This document shows, in pieces, positions 10,246 to 21,416 of a DNA stretch of 64,000 nt. The position numbers and the translations under genes are program-made. This DNA comes from Endomychus coccineus (taxonomy: Eukaryota > Arthropoda > Insecta > Coleoptera > Endomychidae): NCBI GenBank assembly GCA_958510875.1, contig OY294068.1, forward strand, positions 199,106,315-199,170,314, written 5' to 3'. Numbering within the stretch: position 1 is the first letter of the stretch; each line of letters begins with the position of its first letter. Below the pieces are notes generated by a model. That model saw nothing but the letters and a program-made list of their open reading frames with translations. It was not told the origin of the DNA and did no database searches.

Positions 10246-11215
10246 CGAATTTCCTTCTAATGTTATTAAATGGTTGTATTCTTATGTCTATAGGCAGTTT
10301 ATTATATATCTTAATTATTGAGTATTGGACATTTTTTTTTGGAGGTAAGTGTAATTTATTTTGTCACATAATAGATTTTGTTTTAAACGCGTCAAGTATG
10401 GATGTTGACTCTCATAATCCCTGAATAATGTCTTATGTTCACAATAGAGATTGTAAGAATATAATTTTCTTCGAAAATGGGCTTGCAACCTTCTGTATAT
10501 CTTATGTTGAAAATTGAAATCAAAGCCCTCTTTTGAACAACAAAAATTCCATTAGCATCGATAGAATTACCCCAGAATATTATTCTTTATCGTATTCTAA
10601 ACTGGATGTTACCATGGTGTGTCCCCAATGTTTTCTTATTATTTTTAGCACATAACAATATTTTGACAGGCTTCTAGCGACACTTCCAGTCTAGTCTACC
10701 ATTTATTTGCATTCCAAGGAATGATGAGTTGTTTTTCAAATATGAAGATCCTATTTCCAAGTTGTTATTTGAGTTATATGAAAATTTCATCGATTGAGTT
10801 TTATTTTTATTCAATTTCACATTATTCCTTTCGAATTTGTCTAACTTATCATTTGAGGTAATTTGCATCTCAATTTCAGAATTCTCTTGTGTGACAGAAG
10901 ATATTTCATCTGAAAACATGATGACAAATTCCTCCAAACCTGATGGTAAGTTGTTTGTGTTTACAATGTATAAAAGTGGACCTAAGACTGAACCTTGAGG
11001 AACTCCTTTTGTCACTGTACATTTTGAGGATTTGATTAACCTTGAGGAACTCCTTTTGTCACTGTACATTTTGAGGATTTGATTTTTCGGACGTAAATAT
11101 CATATTCTACTACGCACTGACTTCTATTTGGCAGATACGATCCGAATGATGTGACTGCTATGCCTCTAACACCCATCTGTTCTAATTTCATCAACATGAT
11201 TCTATGATCAACAGT
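9990..11215 (-). mobile_element. 5'-truncated LINE, minus strand
   Basis: On the minus strand the sequence reads from about 11215 (TVDHRIMLMKLEQMGVRG and GSYLPNRSQCVVEY, RT palm) through KGVPQGSVLGPLLY to a catalytic-box region, then a C-terminal part with IIFWGNSIDANG near 10560-10600. It ends at a gatagacagaatttatttgttcc terminus, closely related to the LINE end at 1147-1185. The 5' end is lost in unassigned sequence. Confidence 0.8.
10674..11069 (-). pseudogene. LINE reverse transcriptase fragment
   Basis: Holds KGVPQGSVLGPLLYIVNTNNL and, where YADD or FADD is expected, MFSDEISS, so the second catalytic Asp is replaced by Glu. This is followed by the NNVKLNKNKTQSMKFSYNS segment and a FLGMQINGRLDWK segment. 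A 47-bp tandem duplication (10991-11037 and 11038-11084) breaks the frame just upstream. The copy is dead. Confidence 0.8.
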
Positions 11216-12640
11216 ATCGATATGGATTAATCGAACTATAGTAATTGTCGACTGATTAAGTCATTAATCAATCAATCGATCAAAATTAGCTGGAAATGTC
11301 CAGAACACTTAGATCACTTGATTGGGTTCATTGTGCGCCCCTTGATACATGACTCAGTTCAGCAGGACTAACTCAGTGCTGGAGATTCTACAAGGATATG
11401 AGAGTCAGTTTCGTCCGCACCTCAGCATCCCGTGAGGAGTCCTATTACCAGTTTTAAGCCTCTTCAGCTAATAGAGAGAAGGGAAGATGATGACACTGTG
11501 TGTTGAAATGTGTGTAAGCAATAGTGGATAATAAAAAAATTCATTGTTTATTTAGGGTGAATTAGTGGTTTTACTTTCATAACTTCATAAGTTAATGATC
11601 CGAAGAATGAGATCCTGTTGGGTATTCATTTCCTGACACCCTGTATTAACAATAGTTTTATCCTCTATCATAAAGCAATACCTTCACTTCTCCAAAATAG
11701 AGCTAATTCGTCAGTATGAATTTTCCAAAGTTGCAGAATATACTTGTATATTCTGATACTCCAGCAATTCAGGTATATTTTAAAACTGATTGAATCAATG
11801 GACAGTGTATCATAGCTAAACTTTTTTAAAGAAGGCCCTAATCTCGATGGCATTGCAATTACAATTTCGCTAATCGGAGAGGAGCAACAATGGCTGAAGT
11901 TCGAAGTTCATTCTCATATTAATTCATTACTCAACAAGTTTACTTGTTGGTCATTACCCACATTGATCGTTAATCTACGGAACGGTATAGTTATTATAAA
12001 AACTAACGTATGTTCGCTAAAGTTTTCCAATATAAAGCGAGGATATCATAAAAATAGCAATTTCAAGAGGCACCTATATTACCGGATTCACACTTTTTTC
12101 GCAGTTTACTTGTGTTGTTAAAATTCCATCTTTATACGTCAATAAAGCTTATGTGGCTGCGAGAGTGGATTTTGCTTTTGTTTTCGAAATTTCGATCCAC
12201 AAAACGTTTATGACGTTATTAAAATCGAATAACACAATTAGGAAATAGACGAATTTTATCGTACGTGAGGTAATTTCCATTATTTACTCCATGCTAGTCG
12301 TAGGACAAAATTTTAGCGCCCCAGTTATGCAATAATAAATAAAACAATAAAACTTTACTGGTCTGTTTGGGATGAAGAGAACAGATGGGATACGTCGCTT
12401 AAGAAAAAGATGTAGTAATTTTACAAACATATAAGTGAAATATATATCTAATATAAAGGCTAGGCCTATCAGAATAAAGGGAAGCTACAAACTAATTGGG
12501 AAAAACATTTATTCACAATAGAATATAGCCTTGTTTTATACTGACATTTGCTGTCACATGAACTATCAAAATGTACCATAGAATAAAGACAAAAATAGAT
12601 TGTCACATTGAAAACGACATACTCACTCACTCTAAATAAA
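11216..12640. other. No gene recognised
   Basis: AT-rich sequence with no motif-bearing ORF. It includes a gacaccctgta string (about 11636-11646) of the kind found at DNA-transposon ends, but I could not find a partner end. Confidence 0.4.
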
Positions 12641-12645
12641 AAACA

Positions 12646-12710
12646 ATTACCCTTATCTACTAAAAATACTGTTAAGCTACTCAGGACTCTCAACTAGTAA
12701 GTTGCCATCA
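12646..12710 (-). repeat. PLE-associated terminal repeat (family 2 type)
   Basis: Reverse complement reads tgatgatggcaac, then ctagttgagagtcct and a conserved cttaacagtattt segment followed by agtagataagggt. It is the most decayed of six copies of this roughly 70-bp repeat in the window (others near 22796, 38676, 38745, 46516 and 63846). The GAAA of the core is lost here. Confidence 0.6.
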
Positions 12711-12779
12711 TCACAATGAACTACATTAAAAATATCTTCCCTCTGATGAAGCTGTTGGTGCCTTTGGCAATCTATATCA

Positions 12780-12925
12780 ATTAAGGATTGGAGGGTACAT
12801 TTCATTACCACATACCATGATTATGACATATTGCTTTTGGCCTTTCCCATCACCACCCTGCCCATAAGAAATCTGTCATATATTCTCTAGTTCACAGAGC
12901 TGTCAACTTATCTCACCTCCAATCC
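12780..12925 (+). pseudogene. PLE reverse transcriptase tail, frameshifted
   Basis: Alignable by eye to 3560-3660 (the SLVHRxVNLS region). It runs straight into the GIY-YIG ORF but is out of frame with it, so this PLE copy is broken upstream of 12926. Confidence 0.65.
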
Positions 12926-13534
12926 ATGAAATCAGAATTAAAACATCTTTCATCTGTTCTATTATCAAATAATTTCTCCCATTGCAACATTCAAAAAGCC
13001 ATAAAGAAATACACTTCGCCTAAAATTCCAAGTCAACCTGAGCCACAAACCTCCCCGCCTGCTTCATTCACTGCCTGTCTTCAATATATTGAAAATTTGA
13101 CAAATCGAATTTCCAAAATCCTTAGCAAACATAATATTCCTACTCGGTATTCCTCACTTCCAAAACTATCTCAGTTTTATAAATCCATCAAAGATACCCT
13201 TCCTCCTCTTCACTTAGAAGATGTTTATGACATTCCCTGTTCTTGTGGTAAAGTCTACATTGGTGAAACAGGTCATACAGTAGCTACTCGTGTGAAAGAA
13301 CATGAGCGCTGTACAAGGCTTAGTGACACCAGTAGAACTGCACTAGAGGAACACAAGTTTGGCACTAATCATGAAATCTTCCTCTATAATACTGAAATCC
13401 TAGCCCGAGCCCCAAACTTCTATCAGCGAAAAATCCTTGAAGCTATAGAAATCCTAAAACATCCAAATAATCTAAGCCGTGACTCCTCCCCAATATTTGG
13501 AAACCCATCCTCGAAAATTCCACTTCGCACATGA
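12926..13534 (+). CDS. Penelope-like element ORF, GIY-YIG endonuclease end (family 1)
   Basis: An intact 202-codon frame covering the C-terminal end of a Penelope-type ORF. The first third is the linker after the reverse transcriptase (SELKHLSSVLLSNNFSHCNI). The GIY-YIG nuclease follows: IPCSCGKVYIGETGHT carries the Cys motif and the IYIGET-type GIY-YIG core, then ATRVKEHERC has the catalytic-region Arg and the His typical of the family. The frame upstream (12800-12925) still reads as PLE RT tail but with frameshifts, so the ORF is a 5'-broken remnant, not a complete gene. Downstream lies a terminal sequence seen again at 14242-14470. Confidence 0.85.
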   Translation: MKSELKHLSSVLLSNNFSHCNIQKAIKKYTSPKIPSQPEPQTSPPASFTACLQYIENLTNRISKILSKHNIPTRYSSLPKLSQFYKSIKDTLPPLHLEDVYDIPCSCGKVYIGETGHTVATRVKEHERCTRLSDTSRTALEEHKFGTNHEIFLYNTEILARAPNFYQRKILEAIEILKHPNNLSRDSSPIFGNPSSKIPLRT

Positions 13535-13790
13535 TCACATAACGGCAGGGTCAGATGCCAGAACGGAGTTAACTACTGGAATGAAGGCAGTGAACTGTGT
13601 AGCGTGAAGTATTCCTCCCTACAATAAATACGGCTACAGCTACCATTACAATCAGTTTCAGCTCAAGCGTCAAGCCTGCCTTGAAGATGCTACCTGTAAT
13701 GATTTACAAAACGTTGGCATCAAGTCGTGCTAATGTGATGCGGAACTGTTCGGCTTTTTTCTCATCATTTCCGGACATCCTGTGTAACAC
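13535..13790 (+). mobile_element. 3' terminal region of PLE family 1
   Basis: Follows the GIY-YIG stop. Positions 13655-13750 match the right arm of the palindrome at 14351-14470 (caagcctgcc-ttgaagatgc, gtaatg, aaacgttggcatcaagtcg). The hammerhead-like core is decayed here: CTGANGA has become TTGAAGA and GAAAC has become AAAAC, while the outer tgcc/ggca pairing is kept. Confidence 0.65.
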
Positions 13791-14241
13791 TGCGTGATCG
13801 ATTGATAGATATAAATCCTGTCAATTCGCGTAATATTCCGGACCAACTTCTCAGTTGGCTCTCGTACTCGCGAAGCTGATAAGAATAAATAGAAATTCTA
13901 AATTCCATCCAAGTTTCGACATTTTATGCAAAGAAAAGGCAATTAGCATTTTCCTCGGTTTGTTAACCTGAAAAGAATATTGCTTCTCGTAACGCTTTAC
14001 GAAACAGACGGACGTTGGTTCTTTTTCCGTCCTGCTGAAAATAACGCAATTAGATTTCTCACTCCGAGCTTTTTCAATTTGGACAATCTCCATTCGAAAT
14101 TTAATAAGTTAATTATCTCCCATTATATCGTACAAAAACGGCACTTTGAATTATTCATACCTCGATTGTTTCTACTAGAGAGAAATAGATAACCCCAGAA
14201 AATGTTTCTCGAATAGTAGACTTCCGCGGATAGCTAACCTT

Positions 14242-14470
14242 GAAGAATCTTGGCTTCCGGATGTATTCCGCGTCACAATAGCTCGATTCGATGTCGACGT
14301 TTCGCCAACCATTACAGGTGGCATCTTCTGGGCAGGCTTGAACTGAGAACAACTGTCAGTTCAAGCCTCAAGTCTGCCCTGAAGACGCCACCTGTAATTG
14401 TTCGCGAAACGTCGGCATCAAGTCGAGCTATTGTGACGCGGAATCCATCCGGACGCCAAGATTTTTCGGA
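14242..14470. repeat. Palindromic PLE-type terminus with hammerhead-like cores
   Basis: Two arms of about 110 bp (14242-14350 and 14351-14470) are inverted copies with almost no spacer. The right arm carries CTGAAGA at 14379-14385, a stem-forming segment, GAAAC at 14406-14410 and GTC at 14411-14413, flanked by tgcc/ggca that can pair as stem I. This is the order of a type I hammerhead ribozyme with a minimal stem III. The left arm, read on the minus strand, has CAGAAGA, a better stem II (GCCA with TGGC, CC with GG) and GAAACGTC. Short-stem-III hammerheads are established in PLE terminal repeats; activity here is inference. Confidence 0.65.
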
Positions 14471-15980
14471 TTTAGACATTGGGTGGGGACTCCAATGGTC
14501 ACAAGCTGTTTACCGAATGTGTGAAGACAATGAAGTACCCACTTATTGGTTCGGCTTGCATCGAATCCTAATTCAATAGAACCAGGAATACATATTTTGG
14601 TATTGAAAGACGGACAGAATGGCAAAAGTACATATTTTCAGAAGGTTCAAGGTTACACATTTTTCTTTTTCTCATACGTTTTGCTCCGTTTCACACAAAC
14701 ATCATTTTGGTCTTCAGAATATAAAGAACTTATATAGAATAACAAAATCTCAGCTAATGAAACATATTTTATGAGTAAGAACACTTTCAAAATTGAAACT
14801 ACTTCAAGTTCACTATGAAATTGTTTGGGTAATTGAAAGTATTTATCCGAATCCAACTTAACAAACATTAATGAGGGGGAATTTACCACAGCTTTTACAA
14901 ACATATATAATATGACTGTTTAACCTTACAAAAGTGAAAGATCTATTTTACTCCGCACATTTAAAATTTTGTAGCTGGAAATTTGTTTGCACTCTCCCAG
15001 ACTAATGACTATATAAGATGGTTCCATCATGAAGCAAAAGATTCCGCGATCGCCTTTAGATTTGTCGGTTGCAATTTTTATCAATATGTAAGGATCGGGG
15101 GATCTGATATTGAAATAACAAGGTCGAAGCTCGGCTGACATAAAAACCCAATCTAAACTTCTTTTTACGCCACATGCTACAATTCTTTCCGGGTTGAGTA
15201 GTGAAAAGCTAAATCTTTCCCTAAATTCCCTTCAAGCAAATCTACATCTTCCTTATTCGCAAGATTAATTCCAGTCTCCGAGATTCAACGATCAGCCAGA
15301 GTTTCGTTCATTTCTATAACGATATAGAACCAATTTAGGAGGCTTGTGTATGCTTAAGTCTGCAATCACAATTTTTTTGAACGGAACTTTCAATAAACCA
15401 CTCTATGTTGATCTACAATATCTACTCTTTCAGAGCGTTGGGAAGTTTGGCTATCTTTTATAAGCATTTCACGCACCTGGGACTAGATGTAGTTTATTAC
15501 TTACAATAATAGGTTCGCCAATATTTGTGGTTCCAGTTATAACTGGAACTGCGATTGGAATGTACAACCTGTGGTAGATAAAATCAATCCCAAAAAAGAA
15601 TTTCGATATGAATATCACAGTAGACTACTGAATACAGTGTCAAAAACCACCTCCGAGGTGATAAAGAAGAAAGATTGAGTAGGAATCATAAACCTACATT
15701 ATGATAACACCTTGGAACCTAGTTGTTGATCTTGGCAAAAGTGAATAAGCCAGAATCAATAAGCGTAACTCATATGTTACCTGAAGGATATGGGCATCGA
15801 GTTCATCGTCTATACCACCTCACTATGGCATTTTCAACTCCATATCAGGGGGTGACAAGTATGCCCTATGGGTGCTAGACTAGAGGTGGGAAGAAGTTGA
15901 GATGAAACGTGAGGCCACTGATGTCATACGGAATATCTCTAAGGAGTTAAGTTATGTGAGGCAACCAATTCCAAAAAAAA
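14471..15980. other. No gene recognised
   Basis: AT-rich sequence with scattered ORFs of 60-83 codons on both strands, none with a recognisable motif. Confidence 0.4.
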
Positions 15981-15989
15981 GTCAAGAAG

Positions 15990-16310
15990 CAAAAACCACT
16001 TCACAAAAACATTTTTCTATCGAACGACAAAGTTATGAAACTCTTTGCCTAGTGGGGTCTTTCCCTATGCCTATAACCCCAAACCGTCAAGGAAAATTCG
16101 AATTCCTATCTACTCTCTCAAAATTCTAACGCTGATTCACACGATGTGGTTAAGATATAGAAAAAAAAAGCACCATAGTCCTGATGGATTCTCCTTTTTA
16201 TGGTTTCACGTTCTAATTCAGCCGTGGGGGAATTGTGGCTCGAGTGGGGAGGGGGTGACGTGTAGAAGCATTCTACGATTCTGTAGTACCAGGTAACACC
16301 GGGTGCTCAA
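15990..16310 (+). pseudogene. LINE 3' fragment (recurrent NSLPSEVFP type), copy 1
   Basis: In shifting frames the sequence encodes the C-terminal motif of a LINE reverse transcriptase: an R-T-x-K-L segment, then LPSGVFPYAYN and a basic stretch. The same end recurs at about 19870, 35000, 47700, 48550 and 51950. The remainder to about 16310 is probably 3' UTR. Confidence 0.6.
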
Positions 16311-16949
16311 ATTATAATACAGGTAATCTTTTTGAAATACCTTTTATTTGGATGGTATCCGATGGAGCGTTGCCATATATTTTCACAACAATCCAGTATG
16401 AATAGTTTCCAGCAAAATGACATACACAAAATCGACATCAAAGTTAAACTGAAACATACCTAATACTTCCGTAGATCTTGTATGGCGGCTTCATTATAGC
16501 CGTAGGGTTTAGTTTACTAAAAAAAAGGTAAACATATTCTGCGGCTCAATTATAGCGAATGTATGTCATTGTGAAACAGATACATAACAGAAAGTTAAGT
16601 GTGTTCCACTAACTAACGAAACTTCCCTGGAATAATTATTTCTACCGGCTTTAATTAGATGTTTCGCGTGAGAGCAGCGTTAACGATACTATATTTCAGC
16701 ACGTTTCAATGAGCTCTCGTCTATTCTGCAATATTTCACAGCCGAGAACTTATTATGGATACTTAGTATATGCAAATATAAGGGATATCATTTCCTAACG
16801 CTACAACATCTCACATTGCTGATGGTAATGATATTCTTGAAATGCAACAGCTATCTGCGTTTTGATCTTACGTTGATTACAGACAGATTCAAGTTGTAAT
16901 TACTTTCACAATATTATACCTTTCAAGGTAACTTGCTTTTGAATTTACG
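16311..16949. other. No gene recognised
   Basis: No supported gene. It leads from the LINE fragment into the satellite-like array. Confidence 0.4.
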
Positions 16950-18690
16950 GTCACCTACACTTGGAACAATTTACTAGACCTGCAGAAAAATTAGTATTAA
17001 GCCTAGTAAAAACGATCGCATCAATCTATTACTTATTGCCACCAAAAGCATACCTGAACATCTTTGACCCTTCCAGGCAGGTCAATATGAAAGTTAGTAT
17101 ACCCATACTACAAAACCAACGAAAAACTACGTTTAAGTCCATCGAACTATCACATGTTGACACCAAAAAGCATACCTGAACATCATTTTACCATCCTAGG
17201 CGGTCTGGTATGGAAGTTAGTTTTAAAGCATGAAACCCTGGAAAAATTAGCACTAGGTCCAATAAAAACAATCGCATCGATCTATCACCTGTTGCCACAA
17301 AAAAGCATACCTGAACATCTAACATATGAGAGTTAGTTTATCTAAAGCATAAAACCCCGGAAAAGTTAGCATTAAGCTCAATAAAAACGATCGCATTGGT
17401 CTATCAAATGTTCCAACGAAAAAAACATACCTAAACATCATTTCTGGGCAGTTTAGTATGAAAGTTAGTTTACTTAAAGTACAAAACTCCGGAAAAAATC
17501 ACTATTGCGCCCAATAAGAACGATAGCATCGTTCTTTCACATGTTGCCACCAAAAAGCATACCTGAATATTATTTGGCCCTTCCAGGCAGTTTCATATGA
17601 AAGTTAATTTACTCAAACTACAAAACCACAAAAAAATTACTATGAAGCTTAGTTAAAACGATCGCATCGATCTTTCACATGTTGCGACCAAAAAGGACGT
17701 CTGAACATCATTTGACCCTTCTAGGCAGTTCAGTATAGAAGTTAGTTCACCTCAAGTACAAAACCTAGGATTATTAAGCCTTAAAACAAGATCGCATCGA
17801 TCTATTACATGTTGCCACCAAAACGAATACCTAAACATTATTTGATCCTTCTGGGCAGTTCATTGTGAGAATTAGTTAACCTAAACTACAGAACGCCAAA
17901 AAATTACTCTTACGCCTATTGGAATCCATCACATCGATCGATCAAATGTTGCCATAAGAGTGTTAAATGTCTTCATCCAGAAACGCATACATACAAATCT
18001 TTTATCCGTTCAAGATAGTTTACTATAAAAAATAGAGTACCCAAACTACAAAACCTCCGGAAAACATGACTATTGAGTGCAATAAAAACGCTTACCTGTA
18101 CATCAGTGCTTTCAAGGCAGTTCATTATGAAGTGAAACTATCTACACTGCTCAACCCTCCTGAAAAATTACTATTGAACCGAAGACATTTTTTTTATCAA
18201 TCTATCATATGTTGCCACCAAAATGTTATGTGGGTTCAGCCAAAAACTAATACCTGAACATCATTTCACCCTTCGAAGCAGTTCAATATAAAATTTTAAC
18301 TATCTACACTGCAAACTTATTACAAAAATCCTGGTGAAATAAGTAATAAACCCAATAAAAAGGACAACCTCGATCTATTACTTGTTGTCACTAAAATGTT
18401 AGGTATATCTGAACATCATTTTACTCTTCGGGGCTGTTTATCATGGAGCTTACACTACCTAAAATACTAAAACCTCCTGGAAAACACCAACATGTTGAGG
18501 GTTTCCACTCAAAAACCCGTATTGACCTCAACCTCCAAGGTAGTTCATTGAGAAAGTAAGACAACTAAAATGCCAACATATTTCAAAACTCCGGGAAGAA
18601 TACTATTGTGCCCAAAGAAAACGTAAGTTGGGTATTTTCATCCAAAAATGCATACTTCCACATAATTTTACATTATTTTGTTTATTGAAT
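16950..18690. repeat. Satellite-like tandem array, about 13 units of 120-160 bp
   Basis: A direct-repeat array. The landmark accaaaaagcatacctgaac recurs with drift near 17041, 17162, 17297, 17417, 17549, 17688, 17816, 17979, 18080, 18241, 18405, 18511 and 18640. Each unit also has atcgcatcgatctatcac, an aggcagttca-tatgaaagtta segment and a caaaaccccggaaaaatta segment. Some middle units carry an extra insertion (gttatgtgggttcagcc near 18215 and relatives). The units differ strongly, so the array is old and no longer homogenised. Small ORFs inside follow the repeats and are not genes. Confidence 0.85.
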
Positions 18691-19860
18691 TGGGTGAATG
18701 TGTCTCAAGAGAACGATACCTCGCGGTATGAAGCAGCAGGATTAGCACCATGGCAATGTTGTTACTTACGCATTCAGTAAATACCACTGTGGTAAATTAT
18801 TAATATATTGTTATCGGAGTGAAAATGTGTCTTTTATTCATTCTATATTGATCTATCTAAGAAGAACCAGCTGGATGTAGTGCAGCATTGTGATTTTGTT
18901 CCTTTTAAAATCCCATCCAGTTCCGGAACAAGTGAACGTTTATGGAAAACGCCAAATATCGAAGGTGTAGATGTTTTCCAACGCGCATGACGTTGTAGAA
19001 CGAAAGTACTAATTTGTCTCTGTCCTCGTAGTTTAAGGAGTAAGGAGAGTGACACGACTTATTCCCGTCAAACTTTATTTCCGATAGAAATCGAATGGAG
19101 AAAGCTTCCCATCCGTGGAACGGATAGAACAAGCCTGATTTACCTTTCAATATAAATTCGTGGTAACTTTATAAAATCCTCGGGCCTGGAAAGGGGAACG
19201 TTGGCTAATGATGACTTGTTCGCTCTAATAAAATCGGAACTTGTTGTGACGTCACACGCTCATTTTTTCTTTGTCTAGTTAATTCTCGATATGATGTACG
19301 GAAATAATGAGACGAGTAGCGATTTCTTTTTATGTATTCGCAATATATTACCGAGTTATCGATGATACTTTCGCTTCTTTCCAGGAAGCGGTAATTTGAA
19401 ATCTAATAATGTAGAAGCTTATTCCATTCGAGTTTTGAAGAATCAACTGGTTGACTGTATGACACTAATATAATCTTATAAACACGTGTAGAATGTTCTA
19501 GAACTGTCTAGTAGGTGGATAATTCTTAGATGCAGCAAATTGGAAAATAAATACAGGATGTTCAAATGAGACTTTCTATTTTAAATCATTTGAAAAGAAT
19601 TGATTCCACTCGACCGCCTTTATCAATACTTGGCGAAAAACGAGATATTTCGATATGAAAAATGTATGTCGTTCTTTAGAAAATGTAACGTTTGGACGTT
19701 AATAATTTTATTTGATGGTCATTTATTGTTCCGATGAATGTTGCGAGATATTCAGTCCTGGGAAAAGACAGCCTCGACCTCTGTAGTTTGATAGCCCAAA
19801 CTGAGTATGGCAATCTGGTAGCGGGTCTCTGGAGAAACGGATCATTGACGTAAGAGGTCA
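18691..19860. other. No gene recognised
   Basis: Low-complexity AT-rich sequence. ORFs of 61-81 codons on the minus strand have no recognisable domain. A tacaggatgttcaaatga string at about 19552 resembles a transposon end but has no partner. Confidence 0.4.
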
Positions 19861-19864
19861 CACG

Positions 19865-20110
19865 TTTCGCGACATTCGACTTGAAAGCTTATATAGTTGT
19901 GGATAGATGTTATTATGATATAGTGATCATTCTAATTTCACAATATCAACGTGATATTCGCTTTTTCTATCGAACAGCGAAGTTTTTGAACTCTTTGCCG
20001 ACTGAGGTAGTTCTTGATACCTATAACCTTCAAAATTTCAACAAGTTCAATTTTCTGAATATACGGTATTGTACCCATGGAAATGAGAAGAATACACAAC
20101 TTATGGAACA
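19865..20110 (+). pseudogene. LINE 3' fragment (recurrent NSLPSEVFP type), copy 2
   Basis: An open frame (19881-20177) reads RFFYRTAKFLNSLPTEVVLD and then TYNLQNFNKFNF. This is the best-preserved frame of the recurrent LINE C-terminus, whose copies elsewhere are shifted. No upstream palm motifs survive. Confidence 0.65.
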
Positions 20111-20187
20111 AAATTTAAAACTGACCTATATCCTGGCATATACTACCTGTAAAAATGAACAATTTTATCACTTATAATATCACAAGA

Positions 20188-20318
20188 GCTTAAATTACTT
20201 CCGGAAATTTTCTTGAGGGCACGAATATTTTGAAAATTATCCCGAGTCGCGAACCGACAAGGGATAATTTTCTTAAAATATTCGTGCTCGAAAGAAAATT
20301 TCCAGGAATAATTTAAGC
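20188..20318. repeat. Hairpin, about 58-bp arms
   Basis: The left arm (gagcttaaattacttccgg through gaaaattatccc) is the near-perfect inverse of the right arm (gggataattttc through aataatttaagctt), with a loop of about 15 bp (gagtcgcgaaccgac). It lies just outside the inverted termini of the following element. Confidence 0.8.
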
Positions 20319-20328
20319 TTGCGTGGTA

Positions 20329-21416
20329 TTCGGTAAGAAAATTTCACACCATAATTTGGAAAAAAATTATTAATCCAATCTGACATTTTAAATTAATTTC
20401 ACTGCTTGTCAAGTCCACCATGTTTCGTTAAATAAAAAATATTACCAACTTTAGTAACACCAAATGCTAAAACTCAGATGGTATTAGATCAGTCTATCGC
20501 CCTTTCATAATTTTAGGTCACTAAAGGTGGTAGAAATGTATTTTTTGTTAAAGTAATCCATAACACTTCTAATGTAAAAAATATAATATCAACATGGTTT
20601 GTTGCAGTAGGTGGCCGTGATATAGGCGGCCATGCTTTTGACAGATGAGGTTTATATTGGTAAATTACATTGAGTTACTGTACAGTAAACCAGCAAACAA
20701 AGATATTCTCATGTAAAACATTTCTTGTAAGCATTTGCGTTAAACAATTTGAGGAAAATGAAATGCTTTGAAAAATACAATTTATGTAAATACTGCAAAG
20801 GGTTGAGTCAAGTGCAAATATGTCATCCAAAATTAATATATTCAACGAATTTAATGGAAGATTGCGACCAGCAAGCGTTAGAGTTGAATGGTTTGTTTAC
20901 GAAAATCCAAGAAAGTCTGCTGCAGACGTCAAGTAAATATGGCCTTTTGCGTAAAAGAGATTCGAACAAAATTGTTTCAAAATATTACATATACGTCTTA
21001 AAACACAGACATCTAATTAATTCGTCACCTTCCTATTCACCATTAAGAAGAGAGGATGGGTTAGAATTCAAACAACATTTAAATCTTACTATGTTTGTAG
21101 ATCCTACGTTTTTTGAAATATAAATTGTTAATGCATAATAATTAAACAAATTTGTGTGTTTCTGTTTAATGAAACTTTATAGCGAATAGTAAATAATAAT
21201 GTCAATTCTTATAGAAATTTTGCATTATTCACAGGTATATCTACAATATTTAATGGTTGTAGATCATATGTCTACCTTTTCAACTGTCAAAAAATTTCCA
21301 CTTAAATATCGTGGCGTCACGAAAAAATTTCCGGACATTTTTTTAGTTGCCATGGTAACTAGTCAAAATTAAGGCATCGTATTGGTTAAAAAGTGGAGGT
21401 GTGAAATTTTCTCCAA
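20329..21416. mobile_element. Small element with short inverted termini and an orphan ORF
   Basis: The string agaaaattttcacacc-like (left, from about 20333) is repeated in inverted form as ggtgtgaaattttct at 21400-21414; 15 bases match exactly. Between them lies the 124-codon ORF at 20749. Target duplication and family are unknown. The preceding hairpin may belong to the same element. Confidence 0.45.
20749..21123 (+). CDS. Orphan ORF inside the small element, function unknown
   Basis: I do not recognise this 124-codon frame. It begins with a basic, Cys-containing segment (CFEKYNLCKYCKG, one CxxC), followed by a Lys/Arg-rich middle and a hydrophobic end. The CxxC could be half of a zinc site but no second pair is seen. 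The flanking inverted repeats make a transposon-encoded protein remnant the simplest reading. The frame could also be open by chance. Confidence 0.3.
   Translation: MRKMKCFEKYNLCKYCKGLSQVQICHPKLIYSTNLMEDCDQQALELNGLFTKIQESLLQTSSKYGLLRKRDSNKIVSKYYIYVLKHRHLINSSPSYSPLRREDGLEFKQHLNLTMFVDPTFFEI

Noticed and set aside
14155..14625. ORFs of 65-109 codons over the palindrome at 14.3 kb
   Set aside because: They run through the inverted arms on both strands; arms are better explained as PLE terminal structure.
16950..18690. Regular direct repeats that could suggest a CRISPR array
   Set aside because: Units are 120-160 bp, drift throughout, have no short constant repeat with unique spacers and no cas genes; the sequence is eukaryotic.
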